IMG/VR virus record: IMGVR_UViG_3300050023_000028
Span: 1 to 31,658 of that record
Origin: a virus
Strand: one strand, 5' to 3'
Length of the DNA stretch: 31,658 nt
Shown: in pieces, positions 1 through 8,600 of the stretch
Layout: every line of letters starts with the position of its first letter
How positions within the stretch are numbered: position 1 is the first letter of the stretch
Notes under the pieces: generated by a model
Database searches by the model: none
Told to the model about the DNA's origin: nothing
The model's input: the letters and a program-made list of their open reading frames with translations, nothing else
Made by a program: the position numbers and the translations under genes

Positions 1-1
1 C

Positions 2-409
2 GATCAGATTCGCGCGAATGCCTTGGAGGCGCAAAAACAGAGGATTGCGAAGTATAGCGGACAGCCTTCTCAAGCCCCAGCTCCAGCTGCACCGAGTGCT
101 CCAGTTACTCCAGAGAATGCTCAGACTTCTCCAACAGCACCACAAGCTGGTTCAACTCCATCGGGTCCAGAAGTTCAGACAAGTCCTCCACCACCCGATC
201 AAAGTAGTGGTCTATCATTTCCTGAAGCTCAGGATAGAGGAAATGCTTTCGATTTGCGCGAAAAGGCAAAGAATGACGCAATAGCAGCTCAACGTGTAGA
301 AGACAAGTATCTGGCTACCAACCGCGACGAGGCAGCGTACAGGGATACGATTGCTCGGACGGCTGCTGAAAAGCCAAGCTTCCTATGTCGACCTTGTTTG
401 AGGATATGA
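2..409 (+). CDS. 5'-truncated virion-type protein, N-terminal part of a split gene
   Basis: The frame is open from the left edge, so the true start lies outside the window; a TTG at 23 is only the first possible start inside it. About 135 residues are visible. Residues roughly 15-75 are a Pro/Ala/Gln/Ser/Thr-rich linker, followed by a charged helical stretch ending in DTIARTAAEK. After that the frame runs through an unlikely tail (PSFLCRPCLRI) to a TGA. The next gene begins in the -1 frame without a ribosome site, and the two parts join smoothly if one base is added to the A-run at 369-372. I therefore read this as the front of an internal virion (ejection-type) protein. That role is inferred from layout and composition; no specific domain was recognised. 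Confidence 0.55.
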   Translation, partial: DQIRANALEAQKQRIAKYSGQPSQAPAPAAPSAPVTPENAQTSPTAPQAGSTPSGPEVQTSPPPPDQSSGLSFPEAQDRGNAFDLREKAKNDAIAAQRVEDKYLATNRDEAAYRDTIARTAAEKPSFLCRPCLRI

Positions 410-1470
410 GCGCGCCCCGTAGGTTAATGGCGGGGATAGCTCTTGCTGTTGGTGGATTTAGTTCTGGATTGAATGGGGGACCAAACCAAGCATTTGAAGT
501 TTTGAAGACAGCATCTGACATGGATTGGCGTCAAAAGATGGAGAAGATAAGCGCCAAGGTACAGGACATGCAGCAAGCTGGTGCGACGGCAGACCAACTG
601 AGGGCATTTACCCAGCAGGGGATAATGCATGCATTGGCGAGCCAGTCTGCGAAGAACATAAAGATTGAAGCGATGGGTATGAAGAGGCTAGCTCCCTATC
701 CACAAGCGCAGCTAGCTTTTCAAAAGGCTATGGCGATGCAGAAGCAGAAGACGGCTGAAGAGCAGGCGAAGTTCCAGGCACCGTATTCGAACAAAGAGAC
801 TACTACTACTACCAAAGGAGGTGTAGTGACTACAACTACTGGGAAAGCTGGCAGTGGAAGTTCGACGGGAGATAGACTGCCTGAGGCCAGGAAAATTGAA
901 GCTTTACATGGTGCGGCTACGAATTTGCGTGTGGCAGTGGAAAATTCGTCGAATGATCCAGCCCCAGCAAAGTATCTCAAAGTCATTGCAGAAAATTTCC
1001 AACAAATGAATGTGGCAGGCAAGTTAAAAACAGAAGGTTTGGAAGGAAGACTTTCTGCTGGAATTCTAGAAAGAGGGGGGTTATTTCCTGGATCGCTTGT
1101 AGAAGGTATTCCTACTCAATATAGAGATTACTCACGTAAGTGGTTAGCTCACACAATAGCTGGAGCAAACGCAGATGCAGGGAGAGCAGCACTTTCTCCA
1201 GAGGAGCTGAATGGAAGAGTCCTGGAGAAAGCCGACGACCGCCAAGGACTCTCTCCAACAGAGAACGCTAGTGAGGATAGACAAGAAATTACGAGTAGTA
1301 TGAAAGTTGCTAGTGAAGCAGGTAAAGCTGAAGAGCGCGCCAAGCATGAACCCCGTAAAGTTGACACAGCGCTCTATCAGAGCGCGGTGAAAAGTGTGAA
1401 AGCTGGAAAAGAAATTCCTGGCCAGAGACAATTCATAACCTGGTACGAGGGAAAGTATGGCAAACGATAA
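385..1470 (+). CDS. Probable internal virion (DNA-ejection type) protein, C-terminal part
   Basis: 361 residues from ATG 385. Near the N-terminus is the segment RRLMAGIALAVGGFSSGLNG, a Gly/Ala-rich hydrophobic stretch that resembles one I recall from phage internal virion proteins, where it follows a long helical N-terminal region. Here that region sits in the preceding gene in another frame. Residues about 40-130 are Gln/Ala/Lys-rich and likely helical. A short Thr/Val/Gly linker (TTTTTKGGVVTTTT) follows, then a polar C-terminal half. There is no Shine-Dalgarno sequence before ATG 385, which argues that this is not an independent start. The stop overlaps the next gene by 14 bases. Function is inferred; a separately translated protein remains possible. 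Confidence 0.6.
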   Translation: MSTLFEDMSAPRRLMAGIALAVGGFSSGLNGGPNQAFEVLKTASDMDWRQKMEKISAKVQDMQQAGATADQLRAFTQQGIMHALASQSAKNIKIEAMGMKRLAPYPQAQLAFQKAMAMQKQKTAEEQAKFQAPYSNKETTTTTKGGVVTTTTGKAGSGSSTGDRLPEARKIEALHGAATNLRVAVENSSNDPAPAKYLKVIAENFQQMNVAGKLKTEGLEGRLSAGILERGGLFPGSLVEGIPTQYRDYSRKWLAHTIAGANADAGRAALSPEELNGRVLEKADDRQGLSPTENASEDRQEITSSMKVASEAGKAEERAKHEPRKVDTALYQSAVKSVKAGKEIPGQRQFITWYEGKYGKR

Positions 1471-3244
1471 TCAATCTAACCTCTGGACTAGAAGATTAGG
1501 CCAACTAGGAGTTGATACTTCTACAACACCATTAACTCCACCACATCAACCTAAGGAAGTTGATTCTTGGACTAGAAGATTAGGCCAACTAGGAGTTGAT
1601 ACTTCTACAACACCATTAACTCCACCACATCAACCTAGGGCTGTGTTCACAGATCAACCAGGGAGTTCATATACAGCAGAGCAACTGAAAAACTTTCGGC
1701 CTGTGCCGGTCGACTATAAGACGGACACGGGTGAAGCGGCATTGTATGGGCTGGCTAGAGGGGGAACTCTAGGCGGCGTGGATAGACTAGTTGGATTAGG
1801 AAATTACTTGGGAGATCAAGTGGCATCCAGCGAGTCGTCTGGCCTAAAGCCAACACCAAATGTCTACAAGAATAGCCGCCAAGAATACTTAGACAACGAA
1901 GCGAAAGCAACAGAAGACCACGAATGGGCACACACTCTAGGAGAACTAGCTGGAGGACTTGTCCCTACTATCGCAACCGCAGGCGCGACTGGTCCAGTAA
2001 TACAAGCTGGTGTACTCGGAGGAGTTTCTGGTGCAATGAATAACCCCTCTGACGACCCAAAAGAACTAGCAAAGTCGGGAGCATGGGGAGCAGCTACTTC
2101 TGCTGTAGGACAGCACGTTCTTGGTAAGGTGCTCTCTCCATCAGAGGCGTTGCATAATCAAGCGCGCGGATTACCTGCCGCAATGGAAAGAGTAAATCCA
2201 ACAGCAGGAAAAGAAGCAGACGAAACATTGGCAGCAGCACGTCAACAGTTGAAGCTAGACAAAAAGTTTGCGGATGCTGCTAGAAATGACGCAGTTACTG
2301 CCAATAGGATGGCGACGGACAAACTCGATGCTTTGACTCCTGCACCTCCTGATGTGTATAGAACTTTAGATACAGTAAGACAGGTTTCGGCCGATGACTT
2401 TAGAAACGCGATAGATTCAACTGAACTGCCCGTGAATGCAAAGAGGGCCAAAGCCGTATTAGACGATTGGCTCAATGATCTTCGAGATAAAGACCTAATG
2501 GACACTGTCCCAACCTCAGAGACAGAAGTCGAAGACCGAATTCCTGCCGCAGAAGTCCATAAATTTGTGCGAAATACCAGACTTGACCCAGATAAAGCCC
2601 CAGCTGCTCCCATAGCCGAACAAGTTTGGAAAAATCATCTAAAGACTGTCGACGAAGCCGCTAGTTCTACAGCAAAAAAGATGCGGCAACAGGCTAGCCT
2701 AGCTCCTACACTGCCTAGCTCCACTCCTACTTCAGTCTTACGTAATCTACTTGCAGACAGAGCTGAAAAGGCTCCTGAAGCGGTAAATAGATTGCGCAAC
2801 GATGATGCCACTGATAGGGCACTTGTGACGATGCGTAAGGTGTTCCAAAACCGAGTGAACGCAGGAGAGCATCCTACTCCCACAGTCGGACATGGAATGG
2901 ATATCCCTATCCTAGGTGGGTTAGCTTCTTTAGCGGGCGGACATCCAGGCATAGCAGGATTAGCAGGATTGGCTCACGTGGCAAAAAAATACGGAGACGC
3001 CCCTTTGCACGCGCTAAACGATGTTGTTCTTGTTCCTATAATGCAAGCAATTGACAAAGGAAAACCCTGGGGGGAGATTTTACGTATAGCCCTAGAAAGA
3101 GGATTTCCACAAAGCATTGCTCGCGCCATGTATGAGAAAAAAGCATCACTAGATGCAGTACCGAAAGAGGTTGTCAAGGAGGGACGCGACCTCCTAGGTA
3201 TGCCTGGAACTCCTGCTGTTAACAGTCAAGGACAGAAGAAATGA
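1457..3244 (+). CDS. Probable internal virion / DNA-ejection protein with duplicated N-terminal segment
   Basis: 595 residues; ATG 1457 follows a GAGGG ribosome site and overlaps the upstream stop. The N-terminus carries two identical 23-residue copies (WTRRLGQLGVDTSTT and following) separated by five residues. Residues about 90-220 are Gly/Ala-rich and amphipathic (LARGGTLGGVDRLVGLG, LAGGLVPTIATAGATGPVI), of the kind found in ejection proteins that insert into the envelope. Residues about 250-480 are charged and helical, and about 485-520 is a second Gly/Ala-rich hydrophobic patch. Together with the preceding gene it probably forms the set of proteins packed inside the head and released on infection. 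This is inferred from composition and order; no enzymatic motif (lytic transglycosylase, peptidase) was found. Confidence 0.6.
   Translation: MANDNQSNLWTRRLGQLGVDTSTTPLTPPHQPKEVDSWTRRLGQLGVDTSTTPLTPPHQPRAVFTDQPGSSYTAEQLKNFRPVPVDYKTDTGEAALYGLARGGTLGGVDRLVGLGNYLGDQVASSESSGLKPTPNVYKNSRQEYLDNEAKATEDHEWAHTLGELAGGLVPTIATAGATGPVIQAGVLGGVSGAMNNPSDDPKELAKSGAWGAATSAVGQHVLGKVLSPSEALHNQARGLPAAMERVNPTAGKEADETLAAARQQLKLDKKFADAARNDAVTANRMATDKLDALTPAPPDVYRTLDTVRQVSADDFRNAIDSTELPVNAKRAKAVLDDWLNDLRDKDLMDTVPTSETEVEDRIPAAEVHKFVRNTRLDPDKAPAAPIAEQVWKNHLKTVDEAASSTAKKMRQQASLAPTLPSSTPTSVLRNLLADRAEKAPEAVNRLRNDDATDRALVTMRKVFQNRVNAGEHPTPTVGHGMDIPILGGLASLAGGHPGIAGLAGLAHVAKKYGDAPLHALNDVVLVPIMQAIDKGKPWGEILRIALERGFPQSIARAMYEKKASLDAVPKEVVKEGRDLLGMPGTPAVNSQGQKK
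1484..1636 (+). repeat. Exact 69-bp in-frame direct duplication
   Basis: Bases 1484-1552 and 1568-1636 are identical over 69 bp, with a repeat period of 84 bp (28 codons). The copies encode 23 identical residues rich in Thr/Pro/Leu near the start of the virion protein. Because synonymous positions have not drifted, the duplication is recent or is being homogenised. Confidence 0.95.
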
Positions 3245-3255
3245 AGGTAAGTAAT

Positions 3256-3307
3256 AAAGTTTACTTGCAATCTAAATTGGGCCTGGTAGTATGGATATAG
3301 GAGGAAC
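3256..3307 (+). promoter_or_regulatory. Promoter plus ribosome-site cassette, copy A
   Basis: Contains TTGCAA (3265-3270), a 16-bp spacer, then TGG-TAGTAT (-10 at 3287-3292) with a TG extended -10 element. About seven bases after the -10 lies AGGAGGAAC (3299-3307), so the predicted transcript would begin on the ribosome site itself. Nearly the whole block is repeated at 3380-3430. It serves the 19-residue peptide starting at 3313. Confidence 0.6.
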
Positions 3308-3312
3308 TGAAC

Positions 3313-3372
3313 ATGGATACGTTCATTGTGATTTTGTTGTTTATTGGGCTAATCGCATTTTTCGCACAATAG
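3313..3372 (+). CDS. 19-residue hydrophobic membrane peptide
   Basis: ATG 3313 lies five bases after AGGAGGAAC, an ideal ribosome site. The product, MDTFIVILLFIGLIAFFAQ, is one short transmembrane helix with an acidic N-terminal end and almost nothing else. It has its own promoter (copy A) and is followed directly by promoter copy B and a second membrane peptide. Phage peptides of this size with one helix include holin-like, antiholin and superinfection-exclusion peptides; nothing in the sequence discriminates among these. The strong cassette and its duplication are the main reasons to believe it is translated. Confidence 0.55.
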   Translation: MDTFIVILLFIGLIAFFAQ

Positions 3373-3379
3373 AAGGGTT

Positions 3380-3430
3380 AAAGTTTACTTGCAATCTAAT
3401 TTGGCCTGGTAGTATGGATATAGGAGGAAC
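3380..3430 (+). promoter_or_regulatory. Promoter plus ribosome-site cassette, copy B
   Basis: Near-identical to 3256-3307: TTGCAA at 3389-3394, 15-bp spacer, TGG-TAGTAT with the -10 at 3410-3415, then AGGAGGAAC ending at 3430. Relative to copy A it has one substitution and one missing G in the spacer, while the -35, extended -10, start region and ribosome site are unchanged. It drives the 38-residue membrane peptide starting at 3436 and probably the genes beyond it. Confidence 0.6.
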
Positions 3431-3435
3431 ACATC

Positions 3436-3552
3436 ATGCACCCAGTAGTCGCAATTTTTGCACTCCCGCTATTTTTGGTGGGCTACTACTGCCCAGTAAT
3501 TGGTTGGCTTGCCATAGGATACCTTGTAGGCAAATGGATTTTCAGAGGCTAA
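3436..3552 (+). CDS. 38-residue membrane peptide
   Basis: ATG 3436 follows AGGAGGAAC with a five-base gap. The 38-residue product begins MHPVVAIFALPLFLVG, continues through a turn with Cys-Pro, and ends GWLAIGYLVGKWIFRG. It reads as one long helix or a two-helix hairpin with a basic C-terminal end, which would place that end in the cytoplasm. It stands immediately before the next gene (stop 3552, next ATG 3554), so it is likely co-transcribed with it. No family was recognised. A lysis role (holin-type) is possible because no other holin or endolysin is visible in the window, but that is speculation. Confidence 0.6.
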   Translation: MHPVVAIFALPLFLVGYYCPVIGWLAIGYLVGKWIFRG

Positions 3553-3553
3553 C

Positions 3554-4312
3554 ATGATCGGAACTCTGCCAGCAGAAGCCCTTGTCCTGGTGACAGGCCT
3601 CTTTCCAAAGAAGCCTCCGTCTCCTGCCCATGTGCAGCAAGCTCTGAACATGCACGCAAGAGCCGCCTCTGCTATCAAAGCTTTTCTTAACGCAGAGAAG
3701 TCAGAAAAGGTCGAATGGGAAAAGCCTCCCGAACAAGAGGAACTCCACAAAGACCTTCTCGCGCCATTGGGAGATCAAAACTGGGCTGTAGACCATCTTC
3801 CAATGGAAATCGTCCCGCAATACTTGATCGTAATCAACCAGGCGCGAAAGTACTGTGCAGACAAATGGCCCATCTACGATGCATCGGGTCTACTCCCGAT
3901 GAACTACGCTCTATCCCAAGATGAACTAGGAGACATCTGGGAAATCATTCGCGCCTTGGATGGAATCAAGAACTTCTTTGACGACCTGAAAGCCCATTGT
4001 CTTACACCCCAAGAAGTTTTGGCTGTGAAGACGTGTTACCCCGACTGGTACGAGTCCCTAGACAAAATCGTATTTGACGAACTCACGACCTTTGCAGTGA
4101 AGAAGAGGCAGTTGACTTGGCAGCAGGAGGACCAGATAAGAGTTCTGAGAGGGCTACCTGACGAAGCACCGATTACGGTGAAGCAGAATGTAGTTCCTCC
4201 TCCTGCTGAGCCTAGGAAGGAGCGCGCGAAGAACAGGCTTGGGTCTGAGACCGCGAAAGAGTTGCAGACGAGGGGAGACAGCATTGACTCGCATGCTGAC
4301 AAGAATGGGTAA
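3554..4312 (+). CDS. Unassigned, probably virion-associated protein
   Basis: 252 residues. The sequence is acidic and helical with several Trp residues (NWAVDHLPMEIVPQYLIVIN; DKWPIYDASGLLPMNYALS; DIWEIIRALDGIKNFFDDL), then LTWQQEDQIRVLRGLPDEAP, and a basic, disordered C-terminal 40 residues. There is no signal peptide, membrane span or catalytic motif that I can see. It lies between the ejection-type proteins and the fibre cluster, so a virion or virion-assembly role is likely from context only. The start ATG follows the previous stop by one base, which suggests translational coupling with the membrane peptide upstream. Confidence 0.55.
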   Translation: MIGTLPAEALVLVTGLFPKKPPSPAHVQQALNMHARAASAIKAFLNAEKSEKVEWEKPPEQEELHKDLLAPLGDQNWAVDHLPMEIVPQYLIVINQARKYCADKWPIYDASGLLPMNYALSQDELGDIWEIIRALDGIKNFFDDLKAHCLTPQEVLAVKTCYPDWYESLDKIVFDELTTFAVKKRQLTWQQEDQIRVLRGLPDEAPITVKQNVVPPPAEPRKERAKNRLGSETAKELQTRGDSIDSHADKNG

Positions 4313-4317
4313 ATACC

Positions 4318-4881
4318 GTGTGGAATGCTGAGACGATAGTACGGAAGCAAGTTGAAGCCAATCGGGACAGGGCTATAGGGATAAGGAAGTACATTCGGGC
4401 ATTGTGCAGAGAAGGGGGAAAGAGTCCGAAGTATGAGGATTACGAAAGGCACGCTTCGATAGCGTTTCTCGCCAGGATGTGCACACGTCTTTCAGGGTTT
4501 GAGGTAACGAATGACGAGGTAGCATTAGCGGCTATGGACGTATTCCCGCACTGTCGGCCGATAAAGATGAATCGAAAGCACAAGAGTCGGGAGAGGGTCC
4601 TAGTTGGTATAGTAGTACGAGGGGGGATACACACAGTAGCCAAGAAATTGACGCACGAGCTTGCGAAGTTAAGTTGGTGTGGGGACGAGAGAAAGCTAGT
4701 GGAGTATCTTGCTGAGACTGACTGGAAGCAGTATCCTTATGGACACGAGGCGGTGTTCAAGCTTTGGGTATACGAGAGGGGCAGTGTAGTTAAGATCTCA
4801 AGTGACCTTGGGTTCGACAACGAGTTCTGTGCACGGGCAATTTCAGAGCATCGTGCGCGAGCAGGCATATCAATCAAGTAA
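4318..4881 (+). CDS. Hypothetical protein
   Basis: 187 residues from GTG 4318, five bases after the previous stop; the ribosome site is weak, so the start is uncertain, but the next in-frame ATG (4476) would remove 52 residues of good coding character. The protein is basic and probably helical throughout, with segments such as REGGKSPKYEDYERHASIAF and HTVAKKLTHELAKLSWCGD, which may form small helix-turn-helix-like elements. No family was recognised. Arg/Lys content and lack of membrane segments fit a cytoplasmic nucleic-acid-binding or assembly protein, but this is only a guess. Confidence 0.5.
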   Translation: MWNAETIVRKQVEANRDRAIGIRKYIRALCREGGKSPKYEDYERHASIAFLARMCTRLSGFEVTNDEVALAAMDVFPHCRPIKMNRKHKSRERVLVGIVVRGGIHTVAKKLTHELAKLSWCGDERKLVEYLAETDWKQYPYGHEAVFKLWVYERGSVVKISSDLGFDNEFCARAISEHRARAGISIK

Positions 4882-4892
4882 AGGAAAAAGTC

Positions 4893-5276
4893 ATGGGTGC
4901 ATATTCTCGCCGTCCACAAACTCCGATTGCGACTCCTACTGGTGCTAACGGTACAGTTTTGATCTATGATGACGCTTTCACGCGCCACGATCTCCAGTCG
5001 ACTGCAAAGGACGTGGTTTGGATTACTGTAGCGTGTTACTTGACTCAGGCATGTACATTGGTACATAAGTGGGCACCTAGGTCCGATTCTCCTGATGCGG
5101 CATTGCAGAACATCAGTTCTGCTGATACGTCATTCAATGTTAGTGCGAACTCCTTTTTCCAAAAGTCAGTTCGTCTTCGTCCAGGAAGGAATCAGATAAG
5201 TTTTGCAGTTGGCGCGACACCTCCTGCAGCGAACTGGCTAGCTGTTGAAATCGAGCATTACCCAGGGCTTCGGTAA
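4893..5276 (+). CDS. Small beta-rich protein, probably virion-associated
   Basis: 127 residues from ATG 4893, preceded by AAAGGAAAAA. The protein has a flexible Pro/Thr N-terminus, then alternating polar and hydrophobic strands (GTVLIYDDAF; DVVWITVACYLTQACTLVHKW; RNQISFAVGATPPAANWLAVEIEHY). The pattern suggests a single beta-sandwich, as in small phage decoration or fibre-attachment proteins. It precedes the collagen-like fibre by one gene. No enzymatic residues are evident; the assignment is from fold impression and neighbourhood only. Confidence 0.5.
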   Translation: MGAYSRRPQTPIATPTGANGTVLIYDDAFTRHDLQSTAKDVVWITVACYLTQACTLVHKWAPRSDSPDAALQNISSADTSFNVSANSFFQKSVRLRPGRNQISFAVGATPPAANWLAVEIEHYPGLR

Positions 5277-5286
5277 CAAGTTGAGG

Positions 5287-5302
5287 GCGTCCGCGCGGAC
5301 GC
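5287..5302. repeat. GC-rich palindrome, copy 1 (intergenic)
   Basis: A perfect 16-bp palindrome, GCGTCCGCGCGGACGC, fills most of the gap between two genes. It stands between a GAGG ribosome-like site (5283-5286) and the next start codons (GTG 5303, ATG 5309), so as RNA it could fold between the two. The same core recurs at 14003, 16416, 21186 and 28081. Confidence 0.85.
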
Positions 5303-5611
5303 GTGAAAATGCCTTTCCGATTTCCGCTAGTTCCTCCAAAGAGTCTACTGGAGTTATTCCAGTGGATCAGAGAGCTATTGCCTCAGCTAGAGCCGAAGGT
5401 CATATATGACATTCAGGTTCAGGCGACCGTCGACCAAGCTAATCCGGTCATCACGACAGTGTGCCATGGCTTGAGGAACCCTCCTAGTTTCGTGCGAGTT
5501 AGCCTTCCTGACTGTGAGTCTCTGGTGTGTTTTGCTAAGGAGGCGGATAGCAAGAACATCTACCTTCGTGCGTCGAATCTTTGTGTAGTCTCTGTGGAGA
5601 TAGTCCCATGA
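5303..5611 (+). CDS. Small hypothetical protein before the fibre gene
   Basis: 102 residues from GTG 5303, or 100 from ATG 5309. The start is uncertain because a 16-bp palindrome sits directly upstream. The protein begins with a Pro/Leu-rich helix (PKSLLELFQWIRELLPQLEP), then a beta-rich half (VIYDIQVQATVDQANPVITT; PPSFVRVSLPDCESLVCFAK) ending in VVSVEIVP. The stop overlaps the fibre start as ATGA, indicating coupled translation. A small adaptor or trimer-organising protein for the fibre would fit, but no homologous family was recognised. Confidence 0.5.
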   Translation: MKMPFRFPLVPPKSLLELFQWIRELLPQLEPKVIYDIQVQATVDQANPVITTVCHGLRNPPSFVRVSLPDCESLVCFAKEADSKNIYLRASNLCVVSVEIVP

Positions 5612-8600
5612 CGCCCATTTCTACAGTGCCTAGCAAGAAAGGATTCAACTATCCTGATTTCAAGGGAGGCGGAGGAAGTGGTGTACAAGGATTCCAAGGC
5701 CGGCAAGGTAAAGGGGGAACAGGAAATCAGGGTGCGGTAGGCTTTCAAGGCCCTCAAGGTTGGCAGGGGAACCAGGGGTTTCAAGGGAACCAGGGGTTCC
5801 AGGGGAACCAGGGGACTACTGGAACGACGGGTAATCCGGGTTCAGCTGGGAATCAAGGGAATCAAGGGAATCAGGGAAACCAGATACTCTATAACGGGGT
5901 GTACTACTTCAATCCTGCACCTACACCAACAGAAAGTTGGTCTCTTACACCGTTCGTTCCTCTAGGATCTGCTGAACCCGGAGCAAATATCTTTGGTGGC
6001 CCTTATCCTTCTGGAAATACGATAGAGTACTTTGATACTCAGCCAAACGACCCAACCCAGATTACTTGGCCAACTCAGACACTTACTTTCAATCTTTGGT
6101 CTAAAGCTCCAGCATTACCTGTTGGCCATGATTATGTACTGGTCGTCAGTGTCTATCGTGAGTCTGCAGATGGTTCGTCATCTGTTACGTGGTTGAGCTA
6201 TGCCCCCACGTACCCCCTGTTTTTCACAGACTGGGGGCTGACTCAGATAGTTGTTAGTGTGAGTGAACTTGATGGGCTTCCTTCTGACAGGATCAAAGTT
6301 AGGATTGCCGTATACGGGAATGTATCAGACACATTTCCTGTCTTTTTTGGCGTTGGTGGGGCACACGCTAGCTATTTTACGATCCAATTTCTCTCTCCGC
6401 CCGCAGGACTTCCAGGTACATCTGGTAACCAGGGGTATCAAGGAAATCAAGGGTTCCAAGGGAACCAGGGGTTCCAGGGTTGGCAGGGAACCCAAGGGAA
6501 CCAGGGGTTCCAGGGTTGGCAGGGTTGGCAGGGAAAACAGGGGTTCCAGGGATGGCAAGGGAACCAAGGGAACCAAGGGTTCCAGGGATGGCAGGGAAAC
6601 CAGGGGAACCAAGGGTTCCAGGGTTGGCAGGGAACCCAAGGGAACCAGGGGTTCCAGGGGTGGCAAGGGAATCAGGGGAACCAAGGGAACCAGGGTTGGC
6701 AGGGGAACCAAGGGAACCAGGGGTTCCAGGGGTGGCAGGGAACCCAAGGGAACCAGGGGTTCCAGGGTTGGCAGGGAAATCAAGGGAACCAGGGGTTCCA
6801 AGGAACAGCGGGAACGACAGGGTCAGCAGGTGTACAGGGGAACCAAGGGGTCCAAGGTTTGATTGGATTTCAGGGGTTTCAGGGCTTAGGCGCGACGGGT
6901 GTACAAGGTAACCAAGGGTTCCAGGGACTTCAGGGCTGGCAGGGACGCCAAGGGTTCCAGGGCTTCCAGGGCTTCCAAGGCTTCCAGGGATGGCAGGGGT
7001 TCCAAGGTTTGATCGGGTTCCAAGGGAGTCAGGGGTTCCAGGGTTGGCAGGGAACCCAAGGGAACCAGGGGTTCCAGGGGTGGCAGGGAACCCAAGGGAA
7101 CCAGGGGTTCCAGGGGTGGCAGGGAACCCAAGGGAACCAGGGGTTCCAGGGTTGGCAGGGAAATCAAGGGAACCAGGGGTTCCAGGGGTGGCAGGGGTTC
7201 CAAGGTCAGATCGGACTTCAAGGATTTCAGGGTGACAAAGGGTTCCAGGGGAACCAGGGATGGCAGGGGTTCCAGGGGAACCAAGGGTTCCAAGGCTGGC
7301 AGGGATTTCAGGGAATAGCGGGAACTACAGGAAATTCTGGTTCGACTGGAAGTCAAGGGAACCAGGGGTTCCAAGGATTCCAGGGGTGGCAGGGTTGGCA
7401 GGGTTGGCAGGGATGGCAAGGGAACGTGGGGAATCAAGGGTTCCAGGGGAACCAAGGGTTCCAAGGGTGGCAGGGATTCCAGGGAACCGGGATACAGGGA
7501 TACGGAGTTCAAGGTCCCCAGGGGTGGCAGGGTTTTCAAGGTTGGCAGGGCTGGCAAGGAGGGAGTGCTAATTACATCGCTCGTCGAACTATTTTACTTC
7601 CAGGTGCTGCCTCAACGTTCACTCTATTAAGTACCAGTTTGCCTGTCAGGCTCTATGGAGTAGGAGGTGGAGGAGGCGGAGGAGGTGTAGCTTCCACCCG
7701 CACCGGTGGTGGTGGTGGAGCGAGTGGGGGCTATTTTGAAGTTCTGTTGACAAGTCCTGGCGCGAATCTCACTGGAATAACAATTGGAACAGGAGGTCCA
7801 GGGGGGTCAACTTCTGGTGGTGTTGGAACAGCTGGTAACAATACAGTGGTTACTGTTGGGTCAACAACTTACACTGCAGGAGGAGGGGGTGGAGCAGATG
7901 GTGGAGCAACGTCCAATCTTCCTAAAGGAGGTTCTGGGGTAGCTGGATCTAATGGTGACATCAACGAACCAGGCCAGTTTGGACAAGCAGGTGGATCTTT
8001 CTATGGGGGTGGAGCGGGTGGAGGGTATGGAGGTGGAGCTTATAAGAGCACACAAGGAGATGGAAACCCTGGGGTTAAGGGTGGTGGGGGTAGTGGAGGT
8101 GCAAATTTAGCGTCAACTGGTCAACTTGGTGGAGCAGGTGGAGATGGTTACTTAATCATAGATGAGTACGCTGCCGGTATTGTTAGTACAGTGGGACCGC
8201 AAGGTCCGGGAAATGTTGGAACCCAGGGGTTCCAAGGCTTCCAGGGATACCAGGGACGGCAAGGTTGGCAAGGGTTTCAGGGTTTTCAGGGTTGGCAGGG
8301 GCCACAAGGGAATCAGGGTTGGCAAGGGTTTCAGGGTTTAGGGAATTTTGGCGCACAGGGACCTCAAGGAACAAATCCTGGTGTACAGGGTAGACAAGGA
8401 CCGCAAGGGTGGCAGGGATGGCAGGGGTTCCAAGGATGGCAGGGGTTGGGGAATTTTGGAGTACAGGGGTTTCAGGGCAGGCAAGGGCCTCAGGGATGGC
8501 AAGGGTTCCAGGGCTGGCAGGGACTAGGGAACTTCGGCGTTCAGGGATTCCAGGGCAGGCAAGGGCCTCAGGGATGGCAAGGGTTCCAGGGCTGGCAGGG

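Noticed and set aside
3241-3300. 19-codon frame MKVSNKVYLQSKLGLVVWI overlapping the previous stop as ATGA
   Set aside because: It spans promoter copy A and has no counterpart in copy B; probably chance.
3291-3557. 88-codon frame across both cassettes
   Set aside because: Out of frame with the two mini-genes, which have perfect ribosome sites; its duplicate segments simply reflect the DNA repeat.
6325-7557. Long minus-strand frames with repeated LEPLVPL over the collagen tract (also 8183-8674 and 10127-10579)
   Set aside because: They are reverse-strand shadows of Gly-X-Gln codons; no ribosome sites, and the repeat period equals that of the fibre.
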